A stretch of DNA of 37,040 nucleotides from Nitrospirota bacterium (GTDB taxonomy: Bacteria; Nitrospirota; Leptospirillia; Leptospirillales; Leptospirillaceae): assembly GCA_021828805.1 (NCBI GenBank), contig JAJZCZ010000011.1, positions 1 through 37,040 on the forward strand, read 5' to 3'. The notes beneath the pieces were generated by a model. It ran no database searches, was not told the origin of the DNA, and was given only the letters and a program-made list of their open reading frames with translations. Shown in pieces: positions 23,280 through 31,171 of this stretch. Within the stretch, counting starts at the first letter, position 1. Every line of letters starts with the position of its first letter. The position numbers and the translations under genes were made by a program.

Positions 23280-25717
23280 TGTAACGGCTCGGGAAGAGAT
23301 CCTGGAACCAGACGATAAAGAAGGATCCATCCCCCCTTCACAAGATTGGTGAGGAGCGTGTGGCGCCCAACGATCCGGGTGATGGCATCGGCGGGTGCGG
23401 CCACAAGAACATGGAGACGCAGGGGCTCATGAATGAACTTCTCCCCGTCGTGGAGGGACTGGAGCGCCAGTCCCGTCCGAAGGTCTCCTCCGTTCCCTTC
23501 AAGGACTCCCACCGCCCCTCCGACCACATTATGCAGGACTTTGTTTCCGCTGCCGAAGTGGGCGTTATCAACCACTGATCCGTAGTATTGCATGTTAATC
23601 CAGTGTCCCACCACCAGGGGGCCGGTCAGGATCAGCTCAAGGGAGGCAAAGTCGGGATCGGTTTGCCAGTCATAGTCATGGAGAAAGGCCCGTCCTTGAA
23701 GATCGATTCCCCGGGTAAGGCTGCGGGGAGCGACGATGAAAGAGGCATTTCCGGCCAGGGCCCATTCCGGGCGTACCTCCGACCAGCTTTTCGCCTTCTC
23801 TGAAAAAAGATCAAGAAGTCCCGTGCTGCTCTCTTTTCCTGCGCCCATGTTAAAGCGGAGGATACGCTCCTGTCTCGCCACCTCTCCAGCCTTTTTCAGG
23901 TCCCGTTCGAGGCGGGAGAGATCTTCCCGGTGGCTCGCAGGAAGGCGGTCGGTTTCGAAGAAGGTGACGCGGTCGGTGACGGTATCGTGAAGCGCCGGGA
24001 CGAAATACGTTGTCTTGGGGATGGTGATTCCCAGGCCAACGAGGCTTTCCCGGGTCATCTGGTCGTTTAACAGGGCTGCCGCAATGCGGGCGCTGGCTTC
24101 ACCGCTCTGTCCCGCGCAGGCTCCGCAGTCGAGGGCGCTGGCCTGGGGGTTGTTGACGGTGGTCGATCCGTGCCCGACAAGAAGAACAATACGGGGAAAG
24201 CGGTCGGTGATTCCCATATTTTTTAACACCGACAGGGCAACACGGGGGCGATCCTCCTGGGGGAGGCCCTTTCCCTCCTCGAAAAAGTCGAGATCCGGAG
24301 CCAGAAGGGAGCTTTCTTCCCGCTGAAGTCCGCGATGCCGGGGCGGGCCATTTTCTATTCCGAGCCCCAGGGCGCCGGCCAGCAGCTTTCCGGCTGAAAG
24401 AATACCGGCGGCCTCCACAAAGGAGAAGGTGGAAGATGCCGAGCTTTTGAAGATCTTCCAGGTCTTGTCGAGTCCAAGACGAACCTCACGCTTTCTCTCC
24501 ATGTCAACGGGAGAGGTCGTCGCGTGGGAGTGTGGACGCTCCTCAATATCATAGGCCGGAGAGAACAGGACGGGAAGGTGGGCGAACGACCCGTTTGTTC
24601 CAATGGAGCTCACCGCGGCCGGGATGCCGAAAAATCCCGCGAACCCTCCGGTGTCGACATCGGGAGCCACGGATTCCAGGGCGCGACGGAAGACCTCGGA
24701 CCGGACATCGATGCAGAAGATTGCCCGGGCCCGGGCGGTGGTTTCCGAAGAGTGAGTCGCGGCCTTGGAGAGACGTGAGAAGAGGGGCGCCCGGTATCCA
24801 GCCTCAAAGGCGTACTGGAGCACGCGATCAATTTCCTGTTCCCGGTCAAACTTCTCCTCTCTCGCCTTGCGATTTTTGAGATAGCTCTCAACTTGCTCCT
24901 CCCGGAGCTCCTTGAGGGCTTCTCCGGCGAAGGAGGTATAGAGAATGTATTCCCAGGCCATGCGGATGGCGAGAATATCCTCCATCGAATTGTCATTTTC
25001 TCCCCGGAGCTCCGCCTGCCAGAGGCGATATCGAGACCATGCGGCCCATCCCCCGACGGACAGGAGAGCGGCGTGGAGCCGGTCCTCCTCAAGATCCGGG
25101 GGAAGAGGAATCACGTCGACCGCTTTCTGGATCATTGCGGCAGGATTGTCTGGAAGACCGGCGATGATGTCCTTTGCCTTTCGTATCCCCAGAAAGAGCG
25201 GACCCCGGTCGATGAGGGTCTGGGCGTGCCAGGCACTATAGAGCGGAAGGGACTTCCACGGGTTTTTCCAGAGGGCCTGCCCCATATCGAACCAGGAGGC
25301 CAGAACCGGTGTGATGCGATCGATGACGAGGGTCTCCCAGGGAGCCCCGTCGAGCCGGCTCCGAATCGGAGGAATCAGAAGGGGGGCGGGAGGAATCTGG
25401 AGAGCTGGGTGTTCGAGCTCCCAGAGAACGTCGCTGGCCTTCAGAGAGCTTTTCAGATCGGCAATGGCGCTCTCGATGTGAGACCGGGTGATGCGGCCGG
25501 AGCGGATCTGGTCCTGGAAGTAGTCGCGTGACATGGAAAGCCCGGATCCAAGAATCCGCCGCAGCCTCCGGTCAACCTCCTCCATGCGTTCATCCACCAT
25601 CCCGAAATAAGGGCTGACGGCGACAAAGTGCTTGAGAGGCCAGAGCGGGGCGATCCGTTGGCAGGAGCGCTTGACAAGCTCGGAGAGAGACGGCTGGAGG
25701 AGTGAGGTCGTCGTCAT
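23276..25717 (-). CDS. dabA: DabA, beta-carbonic-anhydrase-like subunit of the DAB inorganic carbon transporter
   Basis: An 813-residue DUF2309/UPF0753 protein. With DabB it forms a membrane-associated complex that converts CO2 to bicarbonate vectorially, raising cytoplasmic inorganic carbon. Zinc and catalytic residues expected for DabA are present: C335 and D337 (FCIDVRSE), H516 (VGHGSTTVNN) and C531 (SALDCGACAG); the known Halothiobacillus set is Cys, Asp, His, Cys with near-identical spacing. The N-terminal block APLWPLKHFVAVSPYFGM is typical. A longer open frame extends upstream, but this ATG starts the conserved domain and overlaps the dabB stop by 4 bp (ATGA). Confidence 0.93.
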   Translation of the reverse strand: MTTTSLLQPSLSELVKRSCQRIAPLWPLKHFVAVSPYFGMVDERMEEVDRRLRRILGSGLSMSRDYFQDQIRSGRITRSHIESAIADLKSSLKASDVLWELEHPALQIPPAPLLIPPIRSRLDGAPWETLVIDRITPVLASWFDMGQALWKNPWKSLPLYSAWHAQTLIDRGPLFLGIRKAKDIIAGLPDNPAAMIQKAVDVIPLPPDLEEDRLHAALLSVGGWAAWSRYRLWQAELRGENDNSMEDILAIRMAWEYILYTSFAGEALKELREEQVESYLKNRKAREEKFDREQEIDRVLQYAFEAGYRAPLFSRLSKAATHSSETTARARAIFCIDVRSEVFRRALESVAPDVDTGGFAGFFGIPAAVSSIGTNGSFAHLPVLFSPAYDIEERPHSHATTSPVDMERKREVRLGLDKTWKIFKSSASSTFSFVEAAGILSAGKLLAGALGLGIENGPPRHRGLQREESSLLAPDLDFFEEGKGLPQEDRPRVALSVLKNMGITDRFPRIVLLVGHGSTTVNNPQASALDCGACAGQSGEASARIAAALLNDQMTRESLVGLGITIPKTTYFVPALHDTVTDRVTFFETDRLPASHREDLSRLERDLKKAGEVARQERILRFNMGAGKESSTGLLDLFSEKAKSWSEVRPEWALAGNASFIVAPRSLTRGIDLQGRAFLHDYDWQTDPDFASLELILTGPLVVGHWINMQYYGSVVDNAHFGSGNKVLHNVVGGAVGVLEGNGGDLRTGLALQSLHDGEKFIHEPLRLHVLVAAPADAITRIVGRHTLLTNLVKGGWILLYRLVPGSLPEPLQ

Positions 25718-27411
25718 GGCATCGCCTTTCTCGTTGGAGGGACCGGGGGTGTGACCAGAGGTCCACGGAGGGCCTGGTGGCTTTCCGGGGATTCTGGCAA
25801 GGCGGCACGATGGCCTGCAAAGAGTCGGTTCAACAGGAGGTCGAGATAGAGACCCGAGCCCGCATGAACATAGAGGCGCCTTAAGAACGAGGTCGAGGAG
25901 GAACGGGGGACGCTTTCCTCGATCCAGAGAAGTCCGAGAAAGCACAGACCACTGAAGACAAGCAGCGCCGTCTGTACCGGAGTTTCCGGAAGGGGGACGG
26001 AGGGAAGGTCCTGTCCGAGAAAATGCTCAAAAAGACGGTGCAGTGCGGCCGTGGCCAGGGCCACGGCAAGGACAAGACCTGCTGTGGGAAAGAGAAGGGG
26101 AAGCCCCTTGCGTCCTTCGGCCGAGAGTCCTGTCAGGAGAAGACGGGCCAGGGCCACTGACAGGATCATTCCCAAGAGGAAAAGGGCTGGCTGGTGGAGA
26201 ATGTCGATGCCGATCACCTTTGAGGCGGTCAGTGTCAGGAGAATTCCTGTTCCCAGCGCCAGAAACATGCGGCCAGGAGCGCCACCAAGACGGGGAGCCA
26301 GAGTGATTTCCGGACCCCGGTAGGGCTCCACCACGCTTCCCGATGCAAGAAAGGCATGGGCCTTATAGAGAGAGTGTGCGATGATATGCATGACGGCAAC
26401 GCCGGTCATCCCCAGTCCACACTCAAGCAGCATGAAGCCGATCTGCGCGCTGGTGGACCAGGCAAGGGATCCTTTGATGTCGCTTGAGATCATCATGGCC
26501 AGTGCTGAGACAATAATCGTGGTCAGGGCATTGAGGATGATCATGTCCCGGAAGACGGTGGCTCCGGAGAGGAGGGGCCAGCTCCGGAGAAAGAGGATGG
26601 TGCCGGAATAGATAAGCCCGGCATGCATGAGGGCCGAGACCGGAGTCGGGGCCTCCATGACCTGGATCAGCCATCCCTGCAAAGGGAACTGGGCGCTCTT
26701 TAAAATAACCGCCACACAGAGAAGTCCCGCGGCCAGGATAAGAGAGGGATCCGCTATGCTTGTCCCGTGGGACATGGCCTGCCGGAGTCCCGAAAAGGTG
26801 TCGACATGGAGTGTCCGCGCCAGAATGGCGAAGGCTCCGAAGAGGGCGACATCGGCCACCCGGTGGAGGAAGAACTTCTTCCGGGCGGCGAGCCGTGCCT
26901 TGGCCCGGTCCGGATAAAAGACAAGGAGACGGTGGAGGGTTAACCCCTTGGCCACCCAGGAGATCAGAAAAGCCCAAAAGTTGTCGACCACCACCATGGT
27001 GAAAAAGAATCCAAGGGTAAACCCGAGATCTCCCATGAAGCGGATTTCCCGTGCGTCACCGTCCATGTAGCGGGCCGAAAAACGCGCCACAACAAAGCCC
27101 ACGAAGGCCACGAGAACGGCCATCAGAAGGCTGAGGGAATTCAGTCCGACAAGGATCGAGAAAGAGCCCAGCCCCAAGGGAAGCGGGAGAGAGAACCAGG
27201 AGAGGGAGTCTGTCATTCCTGCCTGGTCGGCAACAAGCGCGAGGAAGGCTGCGAGAAGGGCAAACCCTGCCGCAAAAACAGTGCTTCTTTTGATAAAAAG
27301 ACGATACTTTCTGTCCTGAAAGAAAAGGGACAATAGACCCGTGGCAAGAAGTGGCCAAGGCAGGATCAGAAGAAGCAGGGATGCAGAGATATGGAGAGGA
27401 TGAGAAATCAT
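25714..27411 (-). CDS. dabB: DabB, NuoL/MrpA-like membrane subunit of the DAB transporter
   Basis: A 565-residue protein with about 13-15 predicted membrane helices and the proton-conducting antiporter core: VDNFWAFLISWVAKGLTLHR, FFLHRVADVALFGAFAIL, VILKSAQFPLQGWLIQVMEA and TPVSALMHAGLIYSG (Lys, Glu and His of the proton path). In DAB systems this subunit supplies proton motive force coupling to the DabA carbonic-anhydrase-like subunit. Next to dabA and without other nuo genes, it is DabB rather than complex I. AAAGGAG lies 6 bp before the ATG. It is first in the dabB-dabA-kinase-regulator operon, about 60 nt downstream of a predicted sigma-54 transcription start. Confidence 0.93.
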   Translation of the reverse strand: MISHPLHISASLLLLILPWPLLATGLLSLFFQDRKYRLFIKRSTVFAAGFALLAAFLALVADQAGMTDSLSWFSLPLPLGLGSFSILVGLNSLSLLMAVLVAFVGFVVARFSARYMDGDAREIRFMGDLGFTLGFFFTMVVVDNFWAFLISWVAKGLTLHRLLVFYPDRAKARLAARKKFFLHRVADVALFGAFAILARTLHVDTFSGLRQAMSHGTSIADPSLILAAGLLCVAVILKSAQFPLQGWLIQVMEAPTPVSALMHAGLIYSGTILFLRSWPLLSGATVFRDMIILNALTTIIVSALAMMISSDIKGSLAWSTSAQIGFMLLECGLGMTGVAVMHIIAHSLYKAHAFLASGSVVEPYRGPEITLAPRLGGAPGRMFLALGTGILLTLTASKVIGIDILHQPALFLLGMILSVALARLLLTGLSAEGRKGLPLLFPTAGLVLAVALATAALHRLFEHFLGQDLPSVPLPETPVQTALLVFSGLCFLGLLWIEESVPRSSSTSFLRRLYVHAGSGLYLDLLLNRLFAGHRAALPESPESHQALRGPLVTPPVPPTRKAMP

Positions 27412-27479
27412 TCGGGGCTCCTTTTGCTAGGTCGCTCCTGGCGAAAAAGTCCGGGAGAGACTGTTTGGGCCCCTTCTAT

Positions 27480-27495
27480 AGCAACTGGGATGCCA
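27480..27495 (-). promoter_or_regulatory. Sigma-54 (-24/-12) promoter of dabBA-kinase-regulator
   Basis: On the minus strand TGGCATCCCAGTTGCT matches TGGCAYRNNNNTTGCW except for R (here C), with exact -24/-12 spacing. The predicted start is about 27470, 59 nt before the dabB ATG. The last gene of the operon encodes the cognate type of activator. Confidence 0.8.
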
Positions 27496-27581
27496 GTTTG
27501 TTAAATTGCTGTGCAGTAAAAATTTAGATGTTTTTCTGTTCGATTTTTCTGGGAACAGGCAGCGTGAGTGTGCGTGTAAAA

Positions 27582-27598
27582 AGTGTATTTTCGCACAT
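27582..27598 (-). promoter_or_regulatory. Candidate enhancer site for the NtrC-type regulator (dab copy)
   Basis: On the minus strand ATGTGCGAAAATACACT, 15 of 17 bases identical to the site before icd. Its centre lies about 96 bp upstream of the -24 GG of the dabB sigma-54 promoter. It also forms one arm of a wider inverted repeat, TGTGCG (27569-27574) and CGCACA (27592-27597). The rest of 27499-27700 is AT-rich. Confidence 0.6.
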
Positions 27599-27775
27599 AT
27601 CGTGCAGTATTGACGAGAACCTTGTCCACATTAAATTTTTTGAGGATAAAGATGAAAAATGAAGTAAATATGATTCTTTCGAATATGATAACGCCAAGAA
27701 GTAAAGAGACATACGAATGCTTGAGAGTTTTTCCCCTTGAAACAAAGCGGGGAGTCAGCCATGGGGAGGGACGAT

Positions 27776-28264
27776 ATGCGTGAGTGGAATATTGTCGCAC
27801 TCGACCCTTCCGAGATTGCTTCATTTTTGGAGGGACAGGCCAGGGCATTTATGTCCCACGACAAGCTCTTTGAAGTATCCGTCTGGACCCAGGAAAGCGT
27901 CGAGGAGTGCCAGGCAGAGATGGCCCATGCCCGGATCCTTGTTGCCAAAGGCCCCGACGGAAAGGTATGGGGAGGTATCAGGGGAAGAAATGTGGAAGGC
28001 GTCTGGGTGATCCGGAAGCTTTATGTTGTACCGGAGGCGAGGAAGAAGGGACTGGCCAAGGCCCTCATGGAAAGTATTGAGGCTCTCGCGCCCTCTTCAT
28101 GTCATAAGATTTCCGTGTGCACCATGTTAATCTTGGGAGAGAATGTCCGTCTCTTCCTTGGGTTGGGATACTCTCCCGACTTTCTGATGCCAGACCATCA
28201 CAACCATCTTAATTTGATCTGTTTTCGCAAGACGCCGCCTCAGTACGAACCCACGAGAAGGTGA
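27776..28264 (+). CDS. GNAT-family N-acetyltransferase
   Basis: A 162-residue protein of the Gcn5-related fold, transferring acetyl from acetyl-CoA to an unknown amine. Strand 4 and motif A are clear: VWVIRKLYVVPEARKKGLAK followed by ALMESIE; the pyrophosphate loop is R-K-K-G-L-A. Motif B-like ENVRLFLGLGYSPDF follows. The ATG at 27776 has GGAGGG about 6 bp upstream; an in-frame ATG at 27761 and TTG at 27737 are alternatives. It is transcribed divergently from dabB and shares that intergenic region, but I cannot say whether it belongs to the same regulon. Confidence 0.85.
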   Translation: MREWNIVALDPSEIASFLEGQARAFMSHDKLFEVSVWTQESVEECQAEMAHARILVAKGPDGKVWGGIRGRNVEGVWVIRKLYVVPEARKKGLAKALMESIEALAPSSCHKISVCTMLILGENVRLFLGLGYSPDFLMPDHHNHLNLICFRKTPPQYEPTRR

Positions 28265-28335
28265 GCTCTCCTTGATTCAAATGAGGGCGCTTTGTCGGCG
28301 AGAGCCTTTTTTGAAAGGTCTTTCTCAATTATCGC

Positions 28336-28364
28336 TTGACCTGTCAGGGAAATTTTCGTATCTT
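28336..28364 (+). promoter_or_regulatory. Promoter of tRNA-Gly
   Basis: TTGACC at 28336-28341, a 17-bp spacer and TATCTT at 28359-28364, 25 bp before the mature tRNA. Confidence 0.7.
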
Positions 28365-28388
28365 ATCTAAGCCTCAATCACACCGATC

Positions 28389-28463
28389 GCGGGAATAGCT
28401 CAGCGGTAGAGCATCGCCTTGCCAAGGCGAGGGTCGCGGGTTCGAATCCCGTTTCCCGCTCCA
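28389..28463 (+). tRNA. tRNA-Gly(GCC)
   Basis: Acceptor GCGGGAA/TTCCCGC, D stem GCTC/GAGC, anticodon loop TTGCCAA (anticodon GCC), T arm with TTCGAAT, discriminator T and an encoded CCA at 28461-28463. Confidence 0.97.
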
Positions 28464-28788
28464 GTAATCACAACCACTTAGATGATCCCATCACTGTGCT
28501 AGAAAAAGCTTTTGTGCTAATTTTGTGCTAAAACTCGATTTGTCTCGACGGAATTGGCGTTTTGGCTTTTGTCGATCCGCCGGATAGCGTCCATACTTGC
28601 TCTCAGTGTTTCGAGGTTTTTGTCCGCTCATTTCTTGTTTTAAAATTTGTTTTGATCGACGTTATCGCTGTTTCCGGTTGAAGTTGCCTCTCATTACTCG
28701 GCCCCTTTATGCTTATGTGAAAACGCAGCAGTGTCTTCGTTAACTATCCTGCGCCTCCTGATGGGTTAACCGTCTCCTTCTGTTCATC
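28464..28788. other. Intergenic region with GTGCTA repeats downstream of tRNA-Gly
   Basis: There is no gene I can support. Within about 50 bp of the tRNA 3' end the hexamer GTGCTA occurs three times (around 28495-28530, twice as TTGTGCTAA). On the minus strand a 46-codon frame (starting MSGQKPRNTESKYGRYPADR) crosses them and ends LAQ. It has no family I recognise. The position next to a tRNA fits an old integration scar. Confidence 0.35.
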
Positions 28789-29850
28789 TCAGCTTGGAAA
28801 ATCATAAAGAAAAACCTTGACCCCTGGCACTCCTCCCATATTTTGAAGGGGGAGGTAGAGGCGATGGGTCCCAGGATCGGCAAAAATGGTGTGGGCATTT
28901 TTCCAGAGGAAGTCGGTTGAGAGGGGAGTCAGGAGTTTTCCAGACTGTTTGTAAACAGAGACCTCGCCCGACTCCGCTGCAACATAGAGCATCTTCCGAG
29001 TGGGATCAAAGGAGAGAACGTCAGGTTTTTTTCCCGTGGGATATCGGGCGAGAGTCCGTCCGGAGGAAAGATCCACCACCAGAAGCCGGGCGTCCTTTTC
29101 GCAGGCGATATAAGCGACGCGGTCAGAGGAGTTGACCCAGAGCCCATGGGGGTGTCGACAAGGGAGACGATACTTACGGTCCACTTGCAGAGAGAAAGGA
29201 TCAATACGCACAAGAAGATTTCTTGTTTGAACCGTTGAATAAATCCGGTGTTCCATGGAATCGATCCGGGTATTGCCAACCTCCCCATGGAGGGGAATCC
29301 TCTCCAGCATTTTGTTGTTGGTGGTGTCGAAAACGCTGACATCTTTTCCCCATTCGTTTGAGACAAAGAGTCGTCCGGTTTTTGGCTCAAAATCGAGGCC
29401 ATCGGGATGGATACCTGTCTCAAAAGTCCCGACTACCCGAAGACTTTTCGTATCAAGAACCATCAGCTGACCGTTTTTCCTCTTTGACAAGGAAGAAACG
29501 GTCGCATAGACACGATTAAGCCGGGGAACATAAAGAACTCCATGAACATGGGGAAACCCTGGCAAGTCGGCGATTACACGATTTGTTTTTGTGTTAAAGA
29601 CGACGAGATGGCTGTCTCCAAGATGGGCGATATAAAGTCGTCCCGATACCGGATCAAAGCTCTGGTAGTCGAATCGGGTCGTATGTCCTGGAAGGGGGAC
29701 TGAGGCGACCAGTGTCCAGCCCTTTTGTGGGGGAGGTGGGGTAACGGCCTCCTGGGCCGCCCACACAGACGTTGTCTTTATTCCGGGAAGGAGTGCTACA
29801 AAAACAAAAAATGCAATCAGCATTGACCATGCAACATTCAACGGCTTCAA
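28789..29850 (-). CDS. Secreted YncE-like beta-propeller protein
   Basis: A 353-residue protein with a signal peptide (hydrophobic about 8-30, cleavage near VWA-AQ) and a repeating strand pattern typical of seven-bladed propellers: FDPVSGRLYIAHLGDSHLVV, FEPKTGRLFVSNEWGKDVSV, RVAYIACEKDARLLVVDL and FDPTRKMLYVAAESGEVSVY. These YncE/40-residue-repeat proteins sit in the periplasm; ligands are mostly unknown. No heme motif or catalytic site is visible. The start is TTG, with TGGAGCG about 8 bp upstream. It is apparently monocistronic, and no clear promoter was found. Confidence 0.85.
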   Translation of the reverse strand: MKPLNVAWSMLIAFFVFVALLPGIKTTSVWAAQEAVTPPPPQKGWTLVASVPLPGHTTRFDYQSFDPVSGRLYIAHLGDSHLVVFNTKTNRVIADLPGFPHVHGVLYVPRLNRVYATVSSLSKRKNGQLMVLDTKSLRVVGTFETGIHPDGLDFEPKTGRLFVSNEWGKDVSVFDTTNNKMLERIPLHGEVGNTRIDSMEHRIYSTVQTRNLLVRIDPFSLQVDRKYRLPCRHPHGLWVNSSDRVAYIACEKDARLLVVDLSSGRTLARYPTGKKPDVLSFDPTRKMLYVAAESGEVSVYKQSGKLLTPLSTDFLWKNAHTIFADPGTHRLYLPLQNMGGVPGVKVFLYDFPS

Positions 29851-30417
29851 GAAAGACGCTCCATCTTTAGAGGATTCCTGCCAGGCTTCTTTTTTCCTGC
29901 TATTTCTATCGGTCGGGGGACCCGCCTCGCCCGATCGCGTTTTCTTCCATACCCCAAAATCTTTGTGATATAACGCGCTGTCCTTGGATACAGATGACTA
30001 TTCGCTTGCCTATTATTCTGACATTTTGTCGTTCTGGGAAGTAAGAGGGATTATAGCGGGAGGGGTTTTCAGGATCCTCAAGGATCACTCGTGCATGCGT
30101 GCCGCTTTCTTGCACATGGCCGATGAATCTGGCCGTGCCAGCAGAACTCTAGAAGCATGTAAAGGGGGGCTGCTGTTACGCCTTTGCGAAACTGACCCAG
30201 GACCCGACGACGAAGTTACGCGACCTTGAGCGGTTACGTTACATTGAAGACGGCCGGTACATGATTGCTGTTTCGGATTTTATGGGGGCTCTCGATTTTT
30301 TGCACCCGCGACAATCGAGTGCCTTTTTATTTTGATATTTGTTGTAATAATGAAGATAGCAGCTCTTCGGAGTCGAGGGGTCTCTTCTCTCTTTTTTGCT
30401 CATATGGAGTCAATGCG
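29851..30417. other. Long intergenic region with a possible degraded reading frame
   Basis: There is no intact gene I can support. From about 30178 to 30333 one forward frame reads AFAKLTQDPTTKLRDLERLR then YIEDGRYMIAVSDFMGALDF before a stop. The LRDLERLRYIEDGRY segment looks like the end of a winged helix, but there is no start codon with a ribosome site and no match to a full domain. The distal part, 30330-30410, is AT-rich and probably holds the promoter of the arsC-like gene. Confidence 0.35.
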
Positions 30418-30897
30418 ATGACGATTCTCTTTCTTTGTACGGGCAATTCCTGCCGCTCAATTCTGGCGGAGGCGACCTTCAACCATTTGGCCCCGGCCCC
30501 GCTTCGGGCCATGAGTGCCGGAAGCCACCCCACGGGATCTGTCCATCCCCGCTCTCTGGCTCTGTTAAAACGGGAAGGCATCTCTGTGGAGGGGCTTGGC
30601 AGTAAATCCTGGACGGAGCTCCCGCAGGTGCCGGATGTGGTGATTACGGTCTGCTCAAGTGCCGCAGGCGAGACCTGTCCGTCCTATCTTGCTCCGGCCC
30701 TTCGGGCCCACTGGGGTGTTGAAGATCCGGCGAAGGCCACGGGAAGCGATGAGGATGTTGAGAGAGCCTTCCTTCTTGCCTACCGCCTCTTGCGCCGTCG
30801 TATTGAGGCATTTCTTGCCCTGCCGCTTGATCAGCTTAAAAAGGATTCCGGGGGATTAAAGCGTGAGCTCGACCGGATCGGAGAAATCTTGCTCTAA
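30418..30897 (+). CDS. arsC: Arsenate reductase-like low-molecular-weight phosphatase
   Basis: A 159-residue protein of the LMW-PTP fold. The P-loop CTGNSCRS (about 7-14) supplies the nucleophilic Cys and Arg, VEDPAKATG supplies the general-acid Asp, and a second Cys pair lies in VITVCSSAAGETCPSYL, spaced as in thioredoxin-coupled arsenate reductases (C-x7-C). These features favour arsenate reduction over plain tyrosine phosphatase activity. No arsR, arsB or acr3 lies beside it. A longer in-frame ORF starts at 30265, but the ATG at 30418 (GGAG about 9 bp upstream) begins the domain. Confidence 0.85.
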   Translation: MTILFLCTGNSCRSILAEATFNHLAPAPLRAMSAGSHPTGSVHPRSLALLKREGISVEGLGSKSWTELPQVPDVVITVCSSAAGETCPSYLAPALRAHWGVEDPAKATGSDEDVERAFLLAYRLLRRRIEAFLALPLDQLKKDSGGLKRELDRIGEILL

Positions 30898-30922
30898 CAC
30901 CTCTTAAGAAAGGCTCTGCCGT

Positions 30923-30979
30923 GCTCCTTGCGCCCCGCTTCACTCCCGGTGCCCGCTCCCCGAGCGCACTCTAAGGAGC
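30923..30979. repeat. GC-rich inverted repeat downstream of the arsC-like gene
   Basis: GCTCCTTGCGC (30923-30933) faces GCGCACTCTAAGGAGC (30964-30979), giving a stem with an internal bulge and a 30-nt loop. No T-run follows. The rest of 30898-31171 shows no gene. Confidence 0.4.
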
Positions 30980-31171
30980 CCGGGAGAAGAGCTCCATGCA
31001 GACTGGTAGAGAGATTTTGAGGTCCTTGATCGTGGAATTCTGAGGATGTCATAGAAAACACATGTCAAAGCGGAGGGGGAAGAAGGCGAGGCAATCAAGA
31101 AGAATCGCTAAGGACAGAGCGAGGAGATGTTTTCTGTGTGGCGCTAAGTGATGCCGGTGGAGGGCGGAACC

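Noticed and set aside
25714-27411. Reading dabB as a complex I (NuoL) or Mrp antiporter gene
   Set aside because: No other nuo or mrp genes are present, and the adjacent gene has the full DabA metal-site set.
27652-27783. A 43-codon ORF before the acetyltransferase
   Set aside because: It has a plausible GAGG site, but no recognisable composition or family, and lies in regulatory AT-rich DNA; kept only as a note.
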